A DNA stretch of 64,000 nucleotides from Aliiglaciecola sp. M165. Its GTDB lineage: Bacteria; Pseudomonadota; Gammaproteobacteria; Enterobacterales; Alteromonadaceae. The notes below the pieces were generated by a model, which was not told where the DNA came from, made no database searches, and saw nothing but the letters and a program-made list of their open reading frames with translations. The stretch lies in assembly GCF_007197995.1 (NCBI RefSeq), contig NZ_VKKH01000009.1, positions 248,001 to 312,000 of the forward strand. The letters are read 5' to 3'. This document shows positions 9,085-19,598 of the stretch, in pieces (positions within the stretch are counted from its first letter, which is position 1; every line of letters begins with the position of its first letter). The position numbers were made by a program, and so were the translations under genes.

Positions 9085-9476
9085 CTAACGAGGATATTCG
9101 TATCGATAAAGGCCGATTTTGGAATAGAAAATTGGCTGCCATTGTGTCTCTTATCGTTGTAGCAGTCTTTATCGTTTCGATGACAGTTCCGGTTGAATAT
9201 ATCCCCTTTGGAGGGCGTTACGACAAAATTAAACATGCACTGTTTTTTGTGGTGATTACTTTGTCGTTTAAGTCTTACTTGAAAACGAACATATGGTTAT
9301 TAGGTGCTGGCATCGCCGTATTTGCAGCATTGAGTGAATGGATGCAGCAGTTAATTCCCCATCGCAGCGGAAACCTGGAAGATCTCTATGCTGATTGGAT
9401 TGGTATTGGCCTGACCTGCTGTGTTTGGCAACTGGGACTATGGATGAGTTGGTTTATTCGACGAGCTAAAAAATGA
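9081..9476 (+). CDS. VanZ-like membrane protein
   Basis: The 131-residue protein has about four transmembrane segments. It shows the VanZ-family pattern: D-K-I-x-H-A-L-F-F in the second segment, then SEWMQQLIPHRSGNLEDLYADWIGI, where the conserved E, Q, R and D..A.. positions are retained. Function in Proteobacteria is unknown; VanZ itself gives low-level teicoplanin resistance. ATGA overlaps link it to both neighbouring genes, forming a three-gene operon with the pseudouridine synthase and ketopantoate reductase. Confidence 0.82.
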   Translation: MTNEDIRIDKGRFWNRKLAAIVSLIVVAVFIVSMTVPVEYIPFGGRYDKIKHALFFVVITLSFKSYLKTNIWLLGAGIAVFAALSEWMQQLIPHRSGNLEDLYADWIGIGLTCCVWQLGLWMSWFIRRAKK

Positions 9477-10408
9477 TCTCAATTGTCGGTAATGGTGCCA
9501 TAGGAAACTTACTTGCACTAAAGTGCTCGCAGAAGCAACTGCCCTATCAACTGATCGTTCGCTCTAAAGCGCCTGACTCAATTGTCTGCCATGAACAAGA
9601 CCACGTCACAACGCTCGCACCTTCCTTCGTTAGCACTAATGCGCTTGGTTACACTAGTGTAGACACCCATTCGAAAATCTCGCCTCAAACTGTGGACACC
9701 CACTCTGGTTGTGACCTGCTAATTTTGCCTCTGAAGTCTTATCAAATAGTGGACGCACTAAAACAATTGAAACCTGTCATTTCTGACAAAGTTTCTATTG
9801 TTCTGCTACACAACGGCATGGGACCGCATGAGAGCATCCAGTCTATCCTCCCTGACAATCCGACAATCATCGCCACTACAAGTTACGGGGCATATAAGCC
9901 AAAAATCGACCAATTAAACGTGACAGGGATTGGCCGAACACAGGCTGGATGGCTGAATAACGACAACACAAACGCGAAGGCAGAGCACATTTTCGACATC
10001 TTGTTACCTCCTTGCCAATGGCATAACAATATCACACAGATACTTTGGCAAAAACTTGCGGTCAATGCGGTCATTAACCCTTTAACCGCAATGTACGATA
10101 TCCCCAATGGAGATTTACTTCGCGCAGAATTTGCAGAACATATAACAACACTCTGCGAAGAAATAGCCCGTGTTATGAATGCTCTTGGCATGGCTACCAC
10201 AAAAGCGCATTTGATAGAGCGTTGTATGCAGGTTGCAAGCCTCACGGCGACAAATTTTTCATCTATGTGCCAGGACATCAGACTAGGACGGCGCACTGAG
10301 ATTGATGATATCAATGGCTATGTTGTCAAACAGGCTAAAAGGCTAAAAATCGCCACGCCTTTTAGTCAACATCTGTATGAGAACATTAAAAAAAAGGAAG
10401 CACTTTAG
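9473..10408 (+). CDS. panE: 2-dehydropantoate 2-reductase
   Basis: The 311-residue protein reduces ketopantoate to pantoate with NADPH in coenzyme A synthesis. It starts with a Rossmann GNGAIG loop (residues 6-11). The catalytic lysine sits in QKLAVNAVINPLTAMYDIPNG, followed by the C-terminal helical domain. Residues about 62-78 (VDTH at 63-66 and 74-77) are encoded by two copies of the dispersed motif G(T)GGACACCCA(C/T), an in-frame insertion between the nucleotide-binding strands and the conserved LPLKSYQ segment. The frame is open and conserved residues remain, so function is probably kept. Overlaps the VanZ stop. Confidence 0.88.
   Translation: MISIVGNGAIGNLLALKCSQKQLPYQLIVRSKAPDSIVCHEQDHVTTLAPSFVSTNALGYTSVDTHSKISPQTVDTHSGCDLLILPLKSYQIVDALKQLKPVISDKVSIVLLHNGMGPHESIQSILPDNPTIIATTSYGAYKPKIDQLNVTGIGRTQAGWLNNDNTNAKAEHIFDILLPPCQWHNNITQILWQKLAVNAVINPLTAMYDIPNGDLLRAEFAEHITTLCEEIARVMNALGMATTKAHLIERCMQVASLTATNFSSMCQDIRLGRRTEIDDINGYVVKQAKRLKIATPFSQHLYENIKKKEAL
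9659..9703 (+). repeat. Two GTGGACACCCAC-type motifs inside panE
   Basis: GTAGACACCCAT at 9659-9670 and GTGGACACCCAC at 9692-9703 are 33 bp apart, a multiple of three. Both are read as VDTH. They match the motif clusters at 31330-31389 and 61598-61710 and the complement at 2.05-2.25 kb. Confidence 0.75.
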
Positions 10409-10414
10409 CTTCCT
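10388..10414 (-). terminator. Terminator of lysS, overlapping the end of panE
   Basis: AGGAAGC (10395-10401) pairs with GCTTCCT (10408-10414) around a 6-base loop, and a run of A at 10388-10394 gives a U-tract in the minus-strand transcript. It lies 24 bp past the lysS stop. The panE stop codon falls in the hairpin, so the structure may also serve panE. Confidence 0.75.
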
Positions 10415-10437
10415 CTTTCGAACTACGCAGATTGCGC

Positions 10438-11985
10438 TCAGGATTCTTTCGGCGCTTCAGGTTTCATGTGCGGGAATAAAATCACGTCTTTGATCGTAGA
10501 GCTATTGGTGAACAACATTACTAAACGGTCAATTCCAATTCCTTCACCTGCTGTTGGTGGCAAACCATACTCCAATGCTCGGATGTAGTCTTCATCGAAG
10601 TGCATGGCTTCATCATCACCAGCGTCTTTTTCTTCTACCTGCTTTCTGAATCTTGCCGCTTGATCTTCAGGATCATTCAGCTCAGAAAAACCGTTGGCTA
10701 GTTCTCTACCACCAACAAAAAACTCAAAGCGATCTGTAATAAAATGATTGTCATCATTGCGACGGGCAAGAGGTGATACTTCCCAAGGATAGGCGGTAAT
10801 AAACGTTGGTTGAATCAACTTCTCTTCTGCGGTGGCCTCAAAGATCTCACACAAGTATTTACCTGCTCCCCAAATCCCCTCTACTTCAGGCTCTTTGATG
10901 TGCAATTGTTTCGCCATCGCTTTGAGCGCATCCAGATGATTTTCTGGATCATTAATCGCCTCAACATTCGCTTCTGGCCAATACTTGATAATCGCCTCAT
11001 TCATGGTCAATCGTTCAAAAGATTGACCAAAATCGTATTCCACTTCGTTGATGGGATTACCTTCTTGATCTAACTCAAAATTCTTGATGGTCGTAGAACC
11101 CAACACTTCTTGCGCTAAAGTGCGCAGCATGTCTTCTGTCAAATTCATTAAGTCATGGTAATCAGCATACGCCTGATAAAATTCCAACATAGTGAATTCT
11201 GGATTGTGCCGCGTGGATAAGCCTTCGTTTCTGAAGTTACGATTGATCTCGAACACACGCTCAAAACCCCCGACAACTAAACGTTTTAAATACAACTCCG
11301 GCGCAATGCGTAGGTACATGCCGATGTCCAGTGCATTGTGGTGAGTAACAAATGGCTTTGCCGTAGCGCCACCTGGGATAACTTGCAACATGGGCGTTTC
11401 AACTTCCATGTATTTACGCTCGGTAAGGTAATTGCGAATACCATTTACCACCTTGCTACGAACCATGAAAGTTTCGCGAGTTTGTGGATTGGTGATCAGA
11501 TCCACATAACGTTGACGATATTTCGTTTCTTGATCCGCTAAACCGTGAAACTTCTCTGGTAACGGACGTAATGATTTTGTCAGTAGCTGATACTCAGCCA
11601 TGTTGACATACAAATCTCCCTTGCCCGATTTATGCAGTTCACCTTTCACGCCAATTATGTCGCCAATATCCAGGCTTCCGTAACGGGCCTTTATGTCTTT
11701 TTGCGTGTCTTTTGCCGCATAGGCCTGGATCCGCCCAGTCATGTCTTGCAACAACAAAAAGGGTCCACGCTTTGCCAAAATACGCCCTGCAATACTGACA
11801 ACTTTGCCCAGCTGCTCTAACGCATCTTTCTCGTGTTCGCCAAACTCATCTTGAAGATCCTGGCTATAAAATTCGCGTCTGAATGTATTTGGAAAACCAT
11901 TAGAGCCGCAGTTGTCACGGATCTGCTCGAGTTTACCGCGACGCTCGGCTATCAATTTGTTTTCATCTTGTTGAATGTCAGTCAT
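10438..11985 (-). CDS. lysS: Lysyl-tRNA synthetase, class II
   Basis: The 515-residue protein has an N-terminal OB-fold anticodon-binding domain (roughly 55-170; [20 protein letters not shown]) and the class II catalytic core. Motif 2 is visible in [23 protein letters not shown] and motif 3 in [19 protein letters not shown]. It charges tRNA-Lys. It follows prfB by 23 bp on the same strand, the conserved prfB-lysS pairing of Gammaproteobacteria, so both are probably in one transcript. Confidence 0.98.
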   Translation of the reverse strand: MTDIQQDENKLIAERRGKLEQIRDNCGSNGFPNTFRREFYSQDLQDEFGEHEKDALEQLGKVVSIAGRILAKRGPFLLLQDMTGRIQAYAAKDTQKDIKARYGSLDIGDIIGVKGELHKSGKGDLYVNMAEYQLLTKSLRPLPEKFHGLADQETKYRQRYVDLITNPQTRETFMVRSKVVNGIRNYLTERKYMEVETPMLQVIPGGATAKPFVTHHNALDIGMYLRIAPELYLKRLVVGGFERVFEINRNFRNEGLSTRHNPEFTMLEFYQAYADYHDLMNLTEDMLRTLAQEVLGSTTIKNFELDQEGNPINEVEYDFGQSFERLTMNEAIIKYWPEANVEAINDPENHLDALKAMAKQLHIKEPEVEGIWGAGKYLCEIFEATAEEKLIQPTFITAYPWEVSPLARRNDDNHFITDRFEFFVGGRELANGFSELNDPEDQAARFRKQVEEKDAGDDEAMHFDEDYIRALEYGLPPTAGEGIGIDRLVMLFTNSSTIKDVILFPHMKPEAPKES

Positions 11986-12008
11986 CGACTTTCCTGCAAT
12001 AATTAAGG

Positions 12009-13107
12009 CTAAAGACCAGACTTAAGGCTGGCCTGAATAAATTTGTCGAGATCTCCGTCTAACACAGCTTGAGTGTTGCGAGTTTCAACGCCGGTGCGCA
12101 AATCTTTAATACGAGAATCGTCCAATACATACGAACGTATCTGACTTCCCCAGCCGATGTCTGACTTACTGTCTTCCATCGCCTGCTTTTCTTCATTGTG
12201 CTTTTGCATCTCGAATTCATAAAGCTTGGCTTTAAGCTGCTTCATGGCTTGGTCTTTGTTTTTGTGCTGTGACCGATCATTTTGACATTGCACCACAATA
12301 TTTGTGGGCAAATGGGTGATCCGCACGGCTGAATCTGTCCGGTTTACGTGTTGACCTCCAGCGCCTGATGCACGGTACGTATCAATTCGCAAATCAGCAG
12401 GATTAATGTCTATTTCAATGTCGTCATTGATCTCTGGATAAATAAAAGCAGAGGCAAATGACGTATGACGACGATTCCCAGAATCAAAAGGGGATTTTCT
12501 GACCAGACGATGAACACCGGTTTCGGTGCGCAGCCAACCAAAAGCATATTCGCCACCAAATCGGATTGTCGCACTTTTAATGCCCGCAACATCACCATCA
12601 GACACTTCGATCAGTTCGGTTTTAAACCCATGATCTTCGCCCCATCGCAAATACATGCGTAATAACATGTTGGCCCAATCTTGAGCTTCAGTACCGCCAG
12701 AGCCTGATTGAATATCAAGGTAACAATCGTTGGTATCATTAGGACCGGAGAACATACGACGAAATTCTAACAATTCGAGCTGCTCGACTAACGCTTGCAA
12801 TTCGGCCTGGGCCTCATTAAAAGTCTCTTCGTCTTCGGCTTCGACGGCAAGCTCTAGCAGTCCCTCGACGTCTTCGGCACCCTGGTCGAGATTAATGATG
12901 GTTTCAACTACTTGTTCAAGAGCGACTTTTTCTTTACCTAGCGCTTGAGCCCGGTCAGGTTCGTTCCACACATCAGGACTTTCTAACTCTCGGCTGACTT
13001 CTTCTAATCGTTCACGTTTGTGATCGAAGTCAAAGATACCCCCGAAGCAAAGCATTACGTTCTCTAACGTCAGCTAGCGTATTTTGTACAGGATTGATTT
13101 CAAACAT
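12009..13107 (-). CDS. prfB: Peptide chain release factor 2 with programmed +1 frameshift
   Basis: Translation starts at ATG 13105-13107 ([18 protein letters not shown]) and runs 25 codons to an in-frame TGA at 13030-13032. The surrounding CGGGGGTATCTTTGAC is the classical RF2 recoding site: a Shine-Dalgarno-like GGGGG, then CTT slipping +1 at the UGA. After the shift the frame reads [12 protein letters not shown] and gives 365 residues, exactly the usual size. SPF (in [11 protein letters not shown]) reads UGA/UAA and GGQ (in [12 protein letters not shown]) triggers peptide release. RF2 shortage promotes the shift, so the gene is autoregulated. The break must not be called a pseudogene. Confidence 0.97.
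13030..13045 (-). promoter_or_regulatory. prfB +1 ribosomal frameshift site
   Basis: Read on the minus strand this is CGGGGGTATCTTTGAC-like, with CTT at 13033-13035 and TGA at 13030-13032. The purine-rich block upstream acts as an internal Shine-Dalgarno in the known mechanism. Confidence 0.95.
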
Positions 13108-13186
13108 AAAAATCGAAGTTACATTAAATTAGGCCGCAGATTCTACCGGATTTAAACGCATTTGGACAGCCACGAGACGAGGAATC

Positions 13187-13207
13187 GACGGCATAAGTTA
13201 TGCCGTC
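13187..13207. terminator. Palindrome downstream of prfB promoter region
   Basis: GACGGCATAA and TTATGCCGTC flank a single central base, giving a near-perfect palindrome just past the FMN reductase stop. There is no T-run on either side. It may be a weak terminator or a protein site. Confidence 0.35.
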
Positions 13208-13218
13208 TCAATGAAATG

Positions 13219-13791
13219 TTAAGCTTTCAGTTTTTCTAAGGTAGTAACCAATTCTTTGCCGATGTTTTTAAGCACTTTTTCGGTTCGTTCATCAGTTACG
13301 TTTCCGTCTTCGTCAAACTTTTCAAATGCTTTGCTGATCGCTTGTTGGGTTGGTAAAACCATGGTACCGATATTTTCCATCAACATTCGTAGAGTTACTA
13401 AAACACGCATGCCACCCAATGCACCAGGGGAAGCTGCCATGATGCCAGCCACTTTGCCTTTAAACGCTTCAAGAACTTTTTCATCACCGACTTTACGAGA
13501 CGCCCAATCGATTGAATTTTTGAATAGTGCGCTGTAGGAGCTATTGTATTCAGGACATGAAATCAAAAAGCCGTCACTCTCAATCAATAGTTTTTTAAAC
13601 GCCTGCCCACCTTCACACATACCTTTTTCTGCTTCCAAATCTTCAGTAAAAATGGGCATATTGAAGTCTTCAAGGTTAACGATTGTGACTTGTGCCCCTG
13701 CCTCTTCAGCGCCTTTGGCGGCAACGGCAACAACCTTTTTATTAACCGAATCTCTGCGCCCACTACCACTAAAGGCTAATATCTTAATCAT
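13219..13791 (-). CDS. NAD(P)H-dependent FMN reductase family flavoprotein
   Basis: The 190-residue flavodoxin-like protein starts ILAFSGSGRRDSVNKK, a phosphate-binding loop for FMN, and carries PEYNSSYSALFKNSIDWASR, typical of the YieF/ChrR/ArsH-like NADPH-dependent FMN reductases. It probably reduces quinones, azo compounds or metals with NAD(P)H; the natural substrate is unknown. It is a single gene, transcribed away from the PAS-MCP gene, with which it shares a 120-bp promoter region. Confidence 0.88.
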   Translation of the reverse strand: MIKILAFSGSGRRDSVNKKVVAVAAKGAEEAGAQVTIVNLEDFNMPIFTEDLEAEKGMCEGGQAFKKLLIESDGFLISCPEYNSSYSALFKNSIDWASRKVGDEKVLEAFKGKVAGIMAASPGALGGMRVLVTLRMLMENIGTMVLPTQQAISKAFEKFDEDGNVTDERTEKVLKNIGKELVTTLEKLKA

Positions 13792-13911
13792 TGTTTTTCC
13801 TCGTTTTTAAGCTATTTTTTAAACTGGTCGATAGAGTTTAGTACAGAGTACACACCAATATCGATTAAAAAATTACGACATCACTAAGTCCGGGACAAAA
13901 GAGGTTGTTTT

Positions 13912-15678
13912 ATGATATCCAAGTTATTCGGAAGATTGTCATCTGGAGAGACCCAAAACCAAACACAGGTTTTAGAGCAGGCCATTGATGCAGTTGTCAG
14001 CATTGATCACAATAATAACGTCACGTTTTTTAATCGCGCCGCAGAGCAGCTTTGGGGATACAAGCGTGCTGAAGTATTAGGCAAAAACGTCAAAATGCTA
14101 GTGCCTATGGCTATCCAGTCAAATCATGATGGATATGTCAACGCAAATAGAAATACAGGAAATGACAAGATTGTCGGGACGTCTCGTGACGTGCAATTGG
14201 AGCGAAAAGATGGCAAAAAGGTATGGTGTAACCTCTCACTATCAAAGGTGCATACCGGAGATAAAATCCATTACACCGCTTTTGTAAAAGACATTACCGA
14301 GCAGAAACAAGCGAAGGAGCGCATCGACCAAACTTTAGAGCAATGCATTGATGCTGTTGTGACCATAGATGAAAACAATGAAGTCATCTTCTTTAACCAA
14401 GCAGCTGAAAAACTCTGGGGCGTATCTCGAGACAAAGTGCTGGGCAACAACGTTAAAATGCTCGTTCCCTTAGCCATCCAACCTCAACACGACAGCCTGG
14501 TTAACGCCAATCGCACCACCGGCGTAGATAAAATAGTGGGCACCAGTCGTGACGTGCAAATTGAAACATTAGATGGCCGCTCGATTTGGGGAAACTTGTC
14601 CTTATCGAAGGTGGAATCTGCAGGTGAAATTCTCTATACCGCTTTTGTTAAAGACATTACCGAACAAAAGCTTCAACAAGAAGCGTTTTCAACCTTGTCT
14701 TTGGTAGCCAACGAAACCGATAATTCGGTGATCATCACCGATGCCAATGGGCTAATTGAATATGTAAACCCAGGTTTTACTAAATTAACTGACTACACCA
14801 TAGAAGACGTTCGCGGTAAAAAACCCGGCCAAGTGCTGCAAGGCAAGCATACCAGCGCGGAAACCCGACAAAGGATCCGAGAAAACCTTGCGAATAAACA
14901 AGCGTTTTATGACGAGATTTTAAACTATGACAGGCATGGCAATGCCTACTGGATCAGCCTGGCGATTAATCCTGTTTTGGATTCTAAGGGCAACTTAAGT
15001 AAATTTATCTCAATCCAAGCCAATATTGATGAAACGAAAAAGCGCGCGCTGGAAAACGATATCCGTCTTAATGCCATTAATCAAAGCAATATCGTCATGG
15101 AATTTAATAATGATGGTGCATTAAGCCATGCTAATGAATTAGCATTAAAAACATTTAGACAAAATGACATGCAATCTATGCATGCACAACTGGACAACAT
15201 CAAACATTATCTGGCGAAAGGCGATGTAGATTCCATTATGCAAGGTAACTCTGTTCAAAAGGAATTAGTGATAAAATTAAAACAGTCTGATATTTCAGCG
15301 CATTTGGCGGTTGCACTTTCCCCCGTAATCGATTCTGAAGGTAAGCTTAATAAAATTTTATTGTATGGTTCTGATGTATCAGAGCGAAACTCGGTGATTG
15401 CAGACACGCATACTGCAATGTCGCAGGTGCTCGATCGAATTAGCGGAATTATTCAAACTATAAACAGTATTTCTAATCAAACCAATCTGTTAGCCCTAAA
15501 CGCTGCCATTGAGTCAGCTCGTGCAGGAGAGGCAGGAAGAGGCTTTGCAGTGGTTGCCGATGAAGTAAGGAATCTGGCACAAAGTACCACTGAGTCAGCC
15601 CATGAAATCAGTTCACTCATTGGAGAAACCAAAGGTCACGTAGACAAACTTAGTGAATACATGAGCAATGCTGAGTAA
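13912..15678 (+). CDS. Soluble PAS-PAS-PAS methyl-accepting chemotaxis-type sensor
   Basis: The 588-residue protein has no signal peptide or membrane segment. PAS1 (about 19-130) and PAS2 (about 139-250) are close duplicates of each other: both contain NVKMLVP.AIQ..HD and [13 protein letters not shown]3 (about 260-380) has [12 protein letters not shown] and a LQGKHTS segment as in cofactor-binding PAS domains but lacks the LOV cysteine motif. A degenerate fourth PAS follows (385-490). The MCP hairpin tip is intact ([21 protein letters not shown]), but the protein stops soon after, making a short signalling domain. It resembles cytoplasmic aerotaxis/BdlA-type receptors. Ligand unknown. Confidence 0.85.
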   Translation: MISKLFGRLSSGETQNQTQVLEQAIDAVVSIDHNNNVTFFNRAAEQLWGYKRAEVLGKNVKMLVPMAIQSNHDGYVNANRNTGNDKIVGTSRDVQLERKDGKKVWCNLSLSKVHTGDKIHYTAFVKDITEQKQAKERIDQTLEQCIDAVVTIDENNEVIFFNQAAEKLWGVSRDKVLGNNVKMLVPLAIQPQHDSLVNANRTTGVDKIVGTSRDVQIETLDGRSIWGNLSLSKVESAGEILYTAFVKDITEQKLQQEAFSTLSLVANETDNSVIITDANGLIEYVNPGFTKLTDYTIEDVRGKKPGQVLQGKHTSAETRQRIRENLANKQAFYDEILNYDRHGNAYWISLAINPVLDSKGNLSKFISIQANIDETKKRALENDIRLNAINQSNIVMEFNNDGALSHANELALKTFRQNDMQSMHAQLDNIKHYLAKGDVDSIMQGNSVQKELVIKLKQSDISAHLAVALSPVIDSEGKLNKILLYGSDVSERNSVIADTHTAMSQVLDRISGIIQTINSISNQTNLLALNAAIESARAGEAGRGFAVVADEVRNLAQSTTESAHEISSLIGETKGHVDKLSEYMSNAE

Positions 15679-15683
15679 ATTAA

Positions 15684-15726
15684 AGCGGAATATAGGGATT
15701 ATTGACGCAAAACCCTATGTTCCACT
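15684..15726. terminator. Hairpin between convergent PAS-MCP and argS genes
   Basis: AGCGGAATATAGGG at 15684-15697 pairs with CCCTATGTTCCACT at 15713-15726 with two G-U pairs and a 15-base loop. It lies between two converging stop codons and probably ends both transcripts, although no strong T-run follows. Confidence 0.5.
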
Positions 15727-15736
15727 TAAATCACTC

Positions 15737-17473
15737 TTACATCTTTTCCATTGTATCAATACCAAGCAATTCTAAGCCGGTTTTTAGTGTGCTCGCGGTG
15801 AGCGCAGCCAAGCGTAAACGGCTTTGCTTGTCAAATTCACTCACTCCCTCTTTTAAAATTGGGCAGGCTTCATAGAACGACATGAAGTGACTGGCCAATT
15901 CGTACAAGTAAGTACACAATACATGAGGTGTCGCTTCAGAGGTCACTTGATTAATTGACTCAATCATCTGCAGCAATTTTATTGCCAAGGTGCGTTCTTG
16001 CGGCGCAACCAAGCTAATACTGCCAGATAGCGACTGGGCCGTTACGCCTGCGTTGCGAAGAATACTTTGTACCCGTGTGTAGGCATATTGCAGATAGGGT
16101 GCCGTGTTACCTTCAAAGCTCAACATGGTGTCCCAATTGAATATGTAATCTGTGGTGCGGTTTTTACTTAAATCAGCATACTTAACTGCGCTTATTCCCA
16201 CTTTCTGGGCAATTTCCTGACGCTCTTGTTCACTTAAATCAGACTCACGTTTAGCCATTAAAGTCTGAGCGCGTTCAACCGCTTCATCAAGCAAGTCTGC
16301 CAGTTTTACCGTACCGCCGCTGCGTGTTTTGAAGGGCTTGCCATCTTGGCCTAACATCATCCCAAATGGGCAATGTTCGTAAGTCTGTTGCTCGTTGATG
16401 AAACCCGCTTTGCGGGCAACAATTTCGGTTTGCTTGAAGTGCAACGCTTGGCGAGCGTCGGTGAATATTAACGTGCGATCAGCACCAAGTTTACCGCAGC
16501 GGTATCGAATGGCTGCCTGATCGGTACTCGAATACAAAAATCCACCACCGGATTTTTGCACAATATACACCGCCGGATTGCCCTCTTTGTCGGCTAACTC
16601 TTCGATAAATACAACTTGGGCACCTTGATCTTCGACTGCAATGTTTTTTGCTTTAAGTTCATCAAGGGTATTTTGCAGATCGGCGTTGTAAGCACTTTCC
16701 CCCATGATGTCGTCGCGCGTCAGGCTGACATTCAGTTTTTCGTAGACCTCCTCGCTGTGAGTAATCGACACATCGATAAATTGCTGCCACAAAGTCAGGC
16801 ACTTTCCATCGCCACTTTGCAGTTTCACCACATACTCGCGGGCACGATCAGCAAAACCTTCTTCGTTATCAAAACGCACTTTAGCTTCGCGATAGAAATC
16901 TTCCAGATCTGCCAGAGCCGTTTCAGCGACTTCATCTGCCGCCAACTTGTCGTTCAAATGGGCAAGTAACATTCCAAATTGTGTCCCCCAATCGCCCATA
17001 TGGTTTTGACGAATGACGTTGTGCCCCATGAATTCAAGGGTTTTTGCTACAGCATCACCAATAATCGTGCTACGTAGATGGCCCACGTGCATTTCTTTTG
17101 CAAGGTTGGGAGATGAATAATCGACAACAATGGTTTTTGCTGTTTCCTGCTCGATACCAAGTCGAGGATCCTGCTGCGCGCTTTCCAGCTGTTTGGCCAT
17201 GAATGCAGCGTTCAAATGCACGTTAATAAACCCAGGACCTGCAATCTCTAACTTATCTGCAATCCCCTGTAAATCAACCGCTGCAACAATCTTCTCGGCA
17301 ATATCTCGAGGTTTTTGCTTAAGCATTTTGGCCAAGGCCATTGCACCGTTAAATTGATATTCGCCAAACTCTGGGCGGGTGCTTTTGGCTAAAGGCGCTG
17401 GTGCGTCTTCGGGTGCGCCGATGGCAACTAACGCGGCTTTAAAACGTGCTAATAAAACGGTATGTAAATTCAT
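15737..17473 (-). CDS. argS: Arginyl-tRNA synthetase
   Basis: The 578-residue class I synthetase has the HIGH-type signature in NLAKEMHVGHLRSTIIGD and the KMSK-loop region near GKPFKTRSGGTVKLADLL, where ArgRS enzymes normally lack a canonical KMSKS. The N-terminal Add-1 domain (first ~110 residues) and C-terminal DALR anticodon-binding domain (ending KTGLELLGIDTMEKM) are complete. It charges tRNA-Arg. It lies 37 bp downstream of prfC on the same strand. Confidence 0.98.
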   Translation of the reverse strand: MNLHTVLLARFKAALVAIGAPEDAPAPLAKSTRPEFGEYQFNGAMALAKMLKQKPRDIAEKIVAAVDLQGIADKLEIAGPGFINVHLNAAFMAKQLESAQQDPRLGIEQETAKTIVVDYSSPNLAKEMHVGHLRSTIIGDAVAKTLEFMGHNVIRQNHMGDWGTQFGMLLAHLNDKLAADEVAETALADLEDFYREAKVRFDNEEGFADRAREYVVKLQSGDGKCLTLWQQFIDVSITHSEEVYEKLNVSLTRDDIMGESAYNADLQNTLDELKAKNIAVEDQGAQVVFIEELADKEGNPAVYIVQKSGGGFLYSSTDQAAIRYRCGKLGADRTLIFTDARQALHFKQTEIVARKAGFINEQQTYEHCPFGMMLGQDGKPFKTRSGGTVKLADLLDEAVERAQTLMAKRESDLSEQERQEIAQKVGISAVKYADLSKNRTTDYIFNWDTMLSFEGNTAPYLQYAYTRVQSILRNAGVTAQSLSGSISLVAPQERTLAIKLLQMIESINQVTSEATPHVLCTYLYELASHFMSFYEACPILKEGVSEFDKQSRLRLAALTASTLKTGLELLGIDTMEKM

Positions 17474-17510
17474 AGTGTCTAATTCTGGTAATCTTTTTAA
17501 ATATCGTGGA

Positions 17511-19088
17511 TTAATGTTCGCGTGTCGTTAAAAACTCAATGTCCGGGAAACGTTCCTGCGACAAACTTAGATTCACCATAGTGGGTGCAATATAGGTTAA
17601 GTTGTCACCGCCGTCTAACGCGATGTTCGTCTCTGCCTTGCGTCTGAATTCATCGAGTTTTTTCTGATCATCACAGCGCACCCATCTGGCAGTGCTAACG
17701 TTCACATGCTCGTAGATGGCATCAACATTATATTCGGCCTTAAGACGGGCAACGACAACATCAAACTGCAAGACACCCACGGCGCCGACAATCAAATCAT
17801 TGTTGATTAGCGGGCGGAACACCTGTACAGCGCCTTCTTCAGACAATTGAATCAAGCCTTTTTGCAATTGCTTTTGTTTCAACGGATCTTTTAGTCGTAT
17901 GCGTTTGAATAACTCAGGCGCAAAGTTAGGGATACCCGCAAAGCGAAACTTCTCACCCCAGGTAAAGGTATCGCCGATCTGAATTGAACCGTGATTATGC
18001 AGGCCAATAATGTCGCCAGCGTAAGCTTCCTCTAGCAAAGCACGATCGCCGGCTAAAAACGTCAAGGCGTCAGAAATCCTGACGTCTTTGCCGATACGGG
18101 TTTGATGCATTTTCATGCCTTTTTCGTATTTACCTGACACGATGCGACAAAACGCAATTCGGTCACGGTGTTTCGGATCCATGTTAGCCTGGATCTTAAA
18201 TACAAATCCGGAGAATTTAGCTTGAGCTGCGTCAACGTTTCCTTGGTCAGTTTCTCTGCCCTGCGGTTTTGGTGCCCACTCCACCAGCCCGTCCAGCATA
18301 TGATCAACACCAAAGTTGCCCAACGCCGTGCCGAAATAGACAGGCGTTAGCTCGCCATCTAGGAACTCTTGCAAATTAAATTCATGTGACGCGCCCTTCA
18401 CCAACTCCAACATTTCTCTCAATTCTTCGGCATAGGAACCTATGGCATCGTCTAGCTCGGAATTGTCTATTCCCTTGATGATCCGCTGTTCCTGAATGGT
18501 GTGGCCCATACCCGTTTGATATAAAATCGTTTCGTCACGCAATAAGTGATACACACCTTTGAATTCTTTGCCCATGCCAATTGGCCAGGTGATGGGCGCG
18601 CATTTGATTTTCAATACGTCTTCAACTTCATCAAGCAAGTCAATAGGGTCGCGGGTGTCACGATCCAATTTATTCATGAAGGTCACGATCGGTGTATCGC
18701 GCAAGCGTGTCACTTCCATTAATTTGATAGTACGAGCTTCAACCCCTTTTGCTGCGTCTATGACCATCAAACAGGAATCTACTGCCGTTAAAGTACGGTA
18801 AGTATCTTCGGAGAAATCCTCGTGCCCTGGTGTATCCAGCAGGTTTACTAGATGATCTTGATAGGGAAATTGCATTACCGAAGTGGTCACCGAGATACCA
18901 CGTTCTTTTTCCATTTCCATCCAGTCAGATTTTGCGTGCTGACCGGACTTTTTGCCTTTAACCGTGCCGGCTTTTTGTAAAGCATTACCGAACAATAATA
19001 CCTTTTCAGTAATGGTCGTTTTACCCGCATCAGGGTGAGAAATAATGGCGAACGTTCGACGTTTATCGACTTCTTGCTGGTATGACAT
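17511..19088 (-). CDS. prfC: Peptide chain release factor 3
   Basis: The 525-residue translational GTPase carries the P-loop [13 protein letters not shown], the G3 motif [14 protein letters not shown] and the G4 motif NKLDRD. It recycles RF1/RF2 from the ribosome after peptide release. The start at 19088 ([14 protein letters not shown]) is preferred to an in-frame ATG 69 bases upstream because it matches the family's N-terminus. With prfB at 13 kb, the window holds two release-factor genes. Confidence 0.97.
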   Translation of the reverse strand: MSYQQEVDKRRTFAIISHPDAGKTTITEKVLLFGNALQKAGTVKGKKSGQHAKSDWMEMEKERGISVTTSVMQFPYQDHLVNLLDTPGHEDFSEDTYRTLTAVDSCLMVIDAAKGVEARTIKLMEVTRLRDTPIVTFMNKLDRDTRDPIDLLDEVEDVLKIKCAPITWPIGMGKEFKGVYHLLRDETILYQTGMGHTIQEQRIIKGIDNSELDDAIGSYAEELREMLELVKGASHEFNLQEFLDGELTPVYFGTALGNFGVDHMLDGLVEWAPKPQGRETDQGNVDAAQAKFSGFVFKIQANMDPKHRDRIAFCRIVSGKYEKGMKMHQTRIGKDVRISDALTFLAGDRALLEEAYAGDIIGLHNHGSIQIGDTFTWGEKFRFAGIPNFAPELFKRIRLKDPLKQKQLQKGLIQLSEEGAVQVFRPLINNDLIVGAVGVLQFDVVVARLKAEYNVDAIYEHVNVSTARWVRCDDQKKLDEFRRKAETNIALDGGDNLTYIAPTMVNLSLSQERFPDIEFLTTREH

Positions 19089-19330
19089 GGTTGCTCTAAT
19101 TTGAATAATTAACTGACAAAGATTTTCGGGCGCGAATTGTATATGAGATGAGCACAAAAGTCCCGTTGCTTGTGCGTAAAACTCACTGGTAATTAAAATT
19201 GACTATCTAGTCCAAAATATAATAAAAAAAACCAAATATTTACATTTACTGTTAGGGACAATTAGCTTATATTCTGAACTGGTAAGTTTTTTACCGTTAT
19301 ATTTCTCCGCATCACACTGGAAACGAGTCA

Positions 19331-19594
19331 ATGTCACGAAGAAAGCGATTTAGCGGTGCGCAACTGCGTTCTTTGCGAAAAGAAGCAGGGTACACTCAGG
19401 AAGAGCTTGGTCTGCGAGTAGGGATCAGCAGGGAGACGGTGTCTGCTATTGAGAATGACAAACCGGAAACCATGAACAGTATAGGGGTTGAGGTCATCAG
19501 TAAATGGTGGTCAATATGCCGACAGCGAGCGTCTGAACAAACTCGTGAGTCTTTTTTCTCGACTGTGATGGACTACTTCGGCTTCTCAGCATAG
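19331..19594 (+). CDS. XRE-family HTH regulator (regulator 1)
   Basis: The 87-residue protein is almost entirely one Cro/C1-type helix-turn-helix domain: LRSLRKEAGYTQEELGLRVGISRETVSAIEND (residues about 12-43). A short tail follows with tryptophans (SKWWSICRQR). GGAAACGAG precedes the ATG. It lies 4 bp upstream of a polytopic membrane protein gene, so the two are presumably one operon. An imperfect inverted repeat, GGTAA..TTACC, sits at about 19281-19295 in its promoter and may be its own operator. Its link to the peptide array 0.8 kb downstream is inferred only from position. Confidence 0.85.
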   Translation: MSRRKRFSGAQLRSLRKEAGYTQEELGLRVGISRETVSAIENDKPETMNSIGVEVISKWWSICRQRASEQTRESFFSTVMDYFGFSA

Positions 19595-19598
19595 CAGA

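Noticed and set aside
12009-13107. prfB as a frameshifted pseudogene
   Set aside because: The break is the well-known RF2 programmed +1 frameshift site with an intact slippery sequence.
17774-17783. GACACCCACG inside prfC
   Set aside because: It encodes a conserved part of RF3 (VGVLQFD region) and is a lone partial match, so chance is enough.
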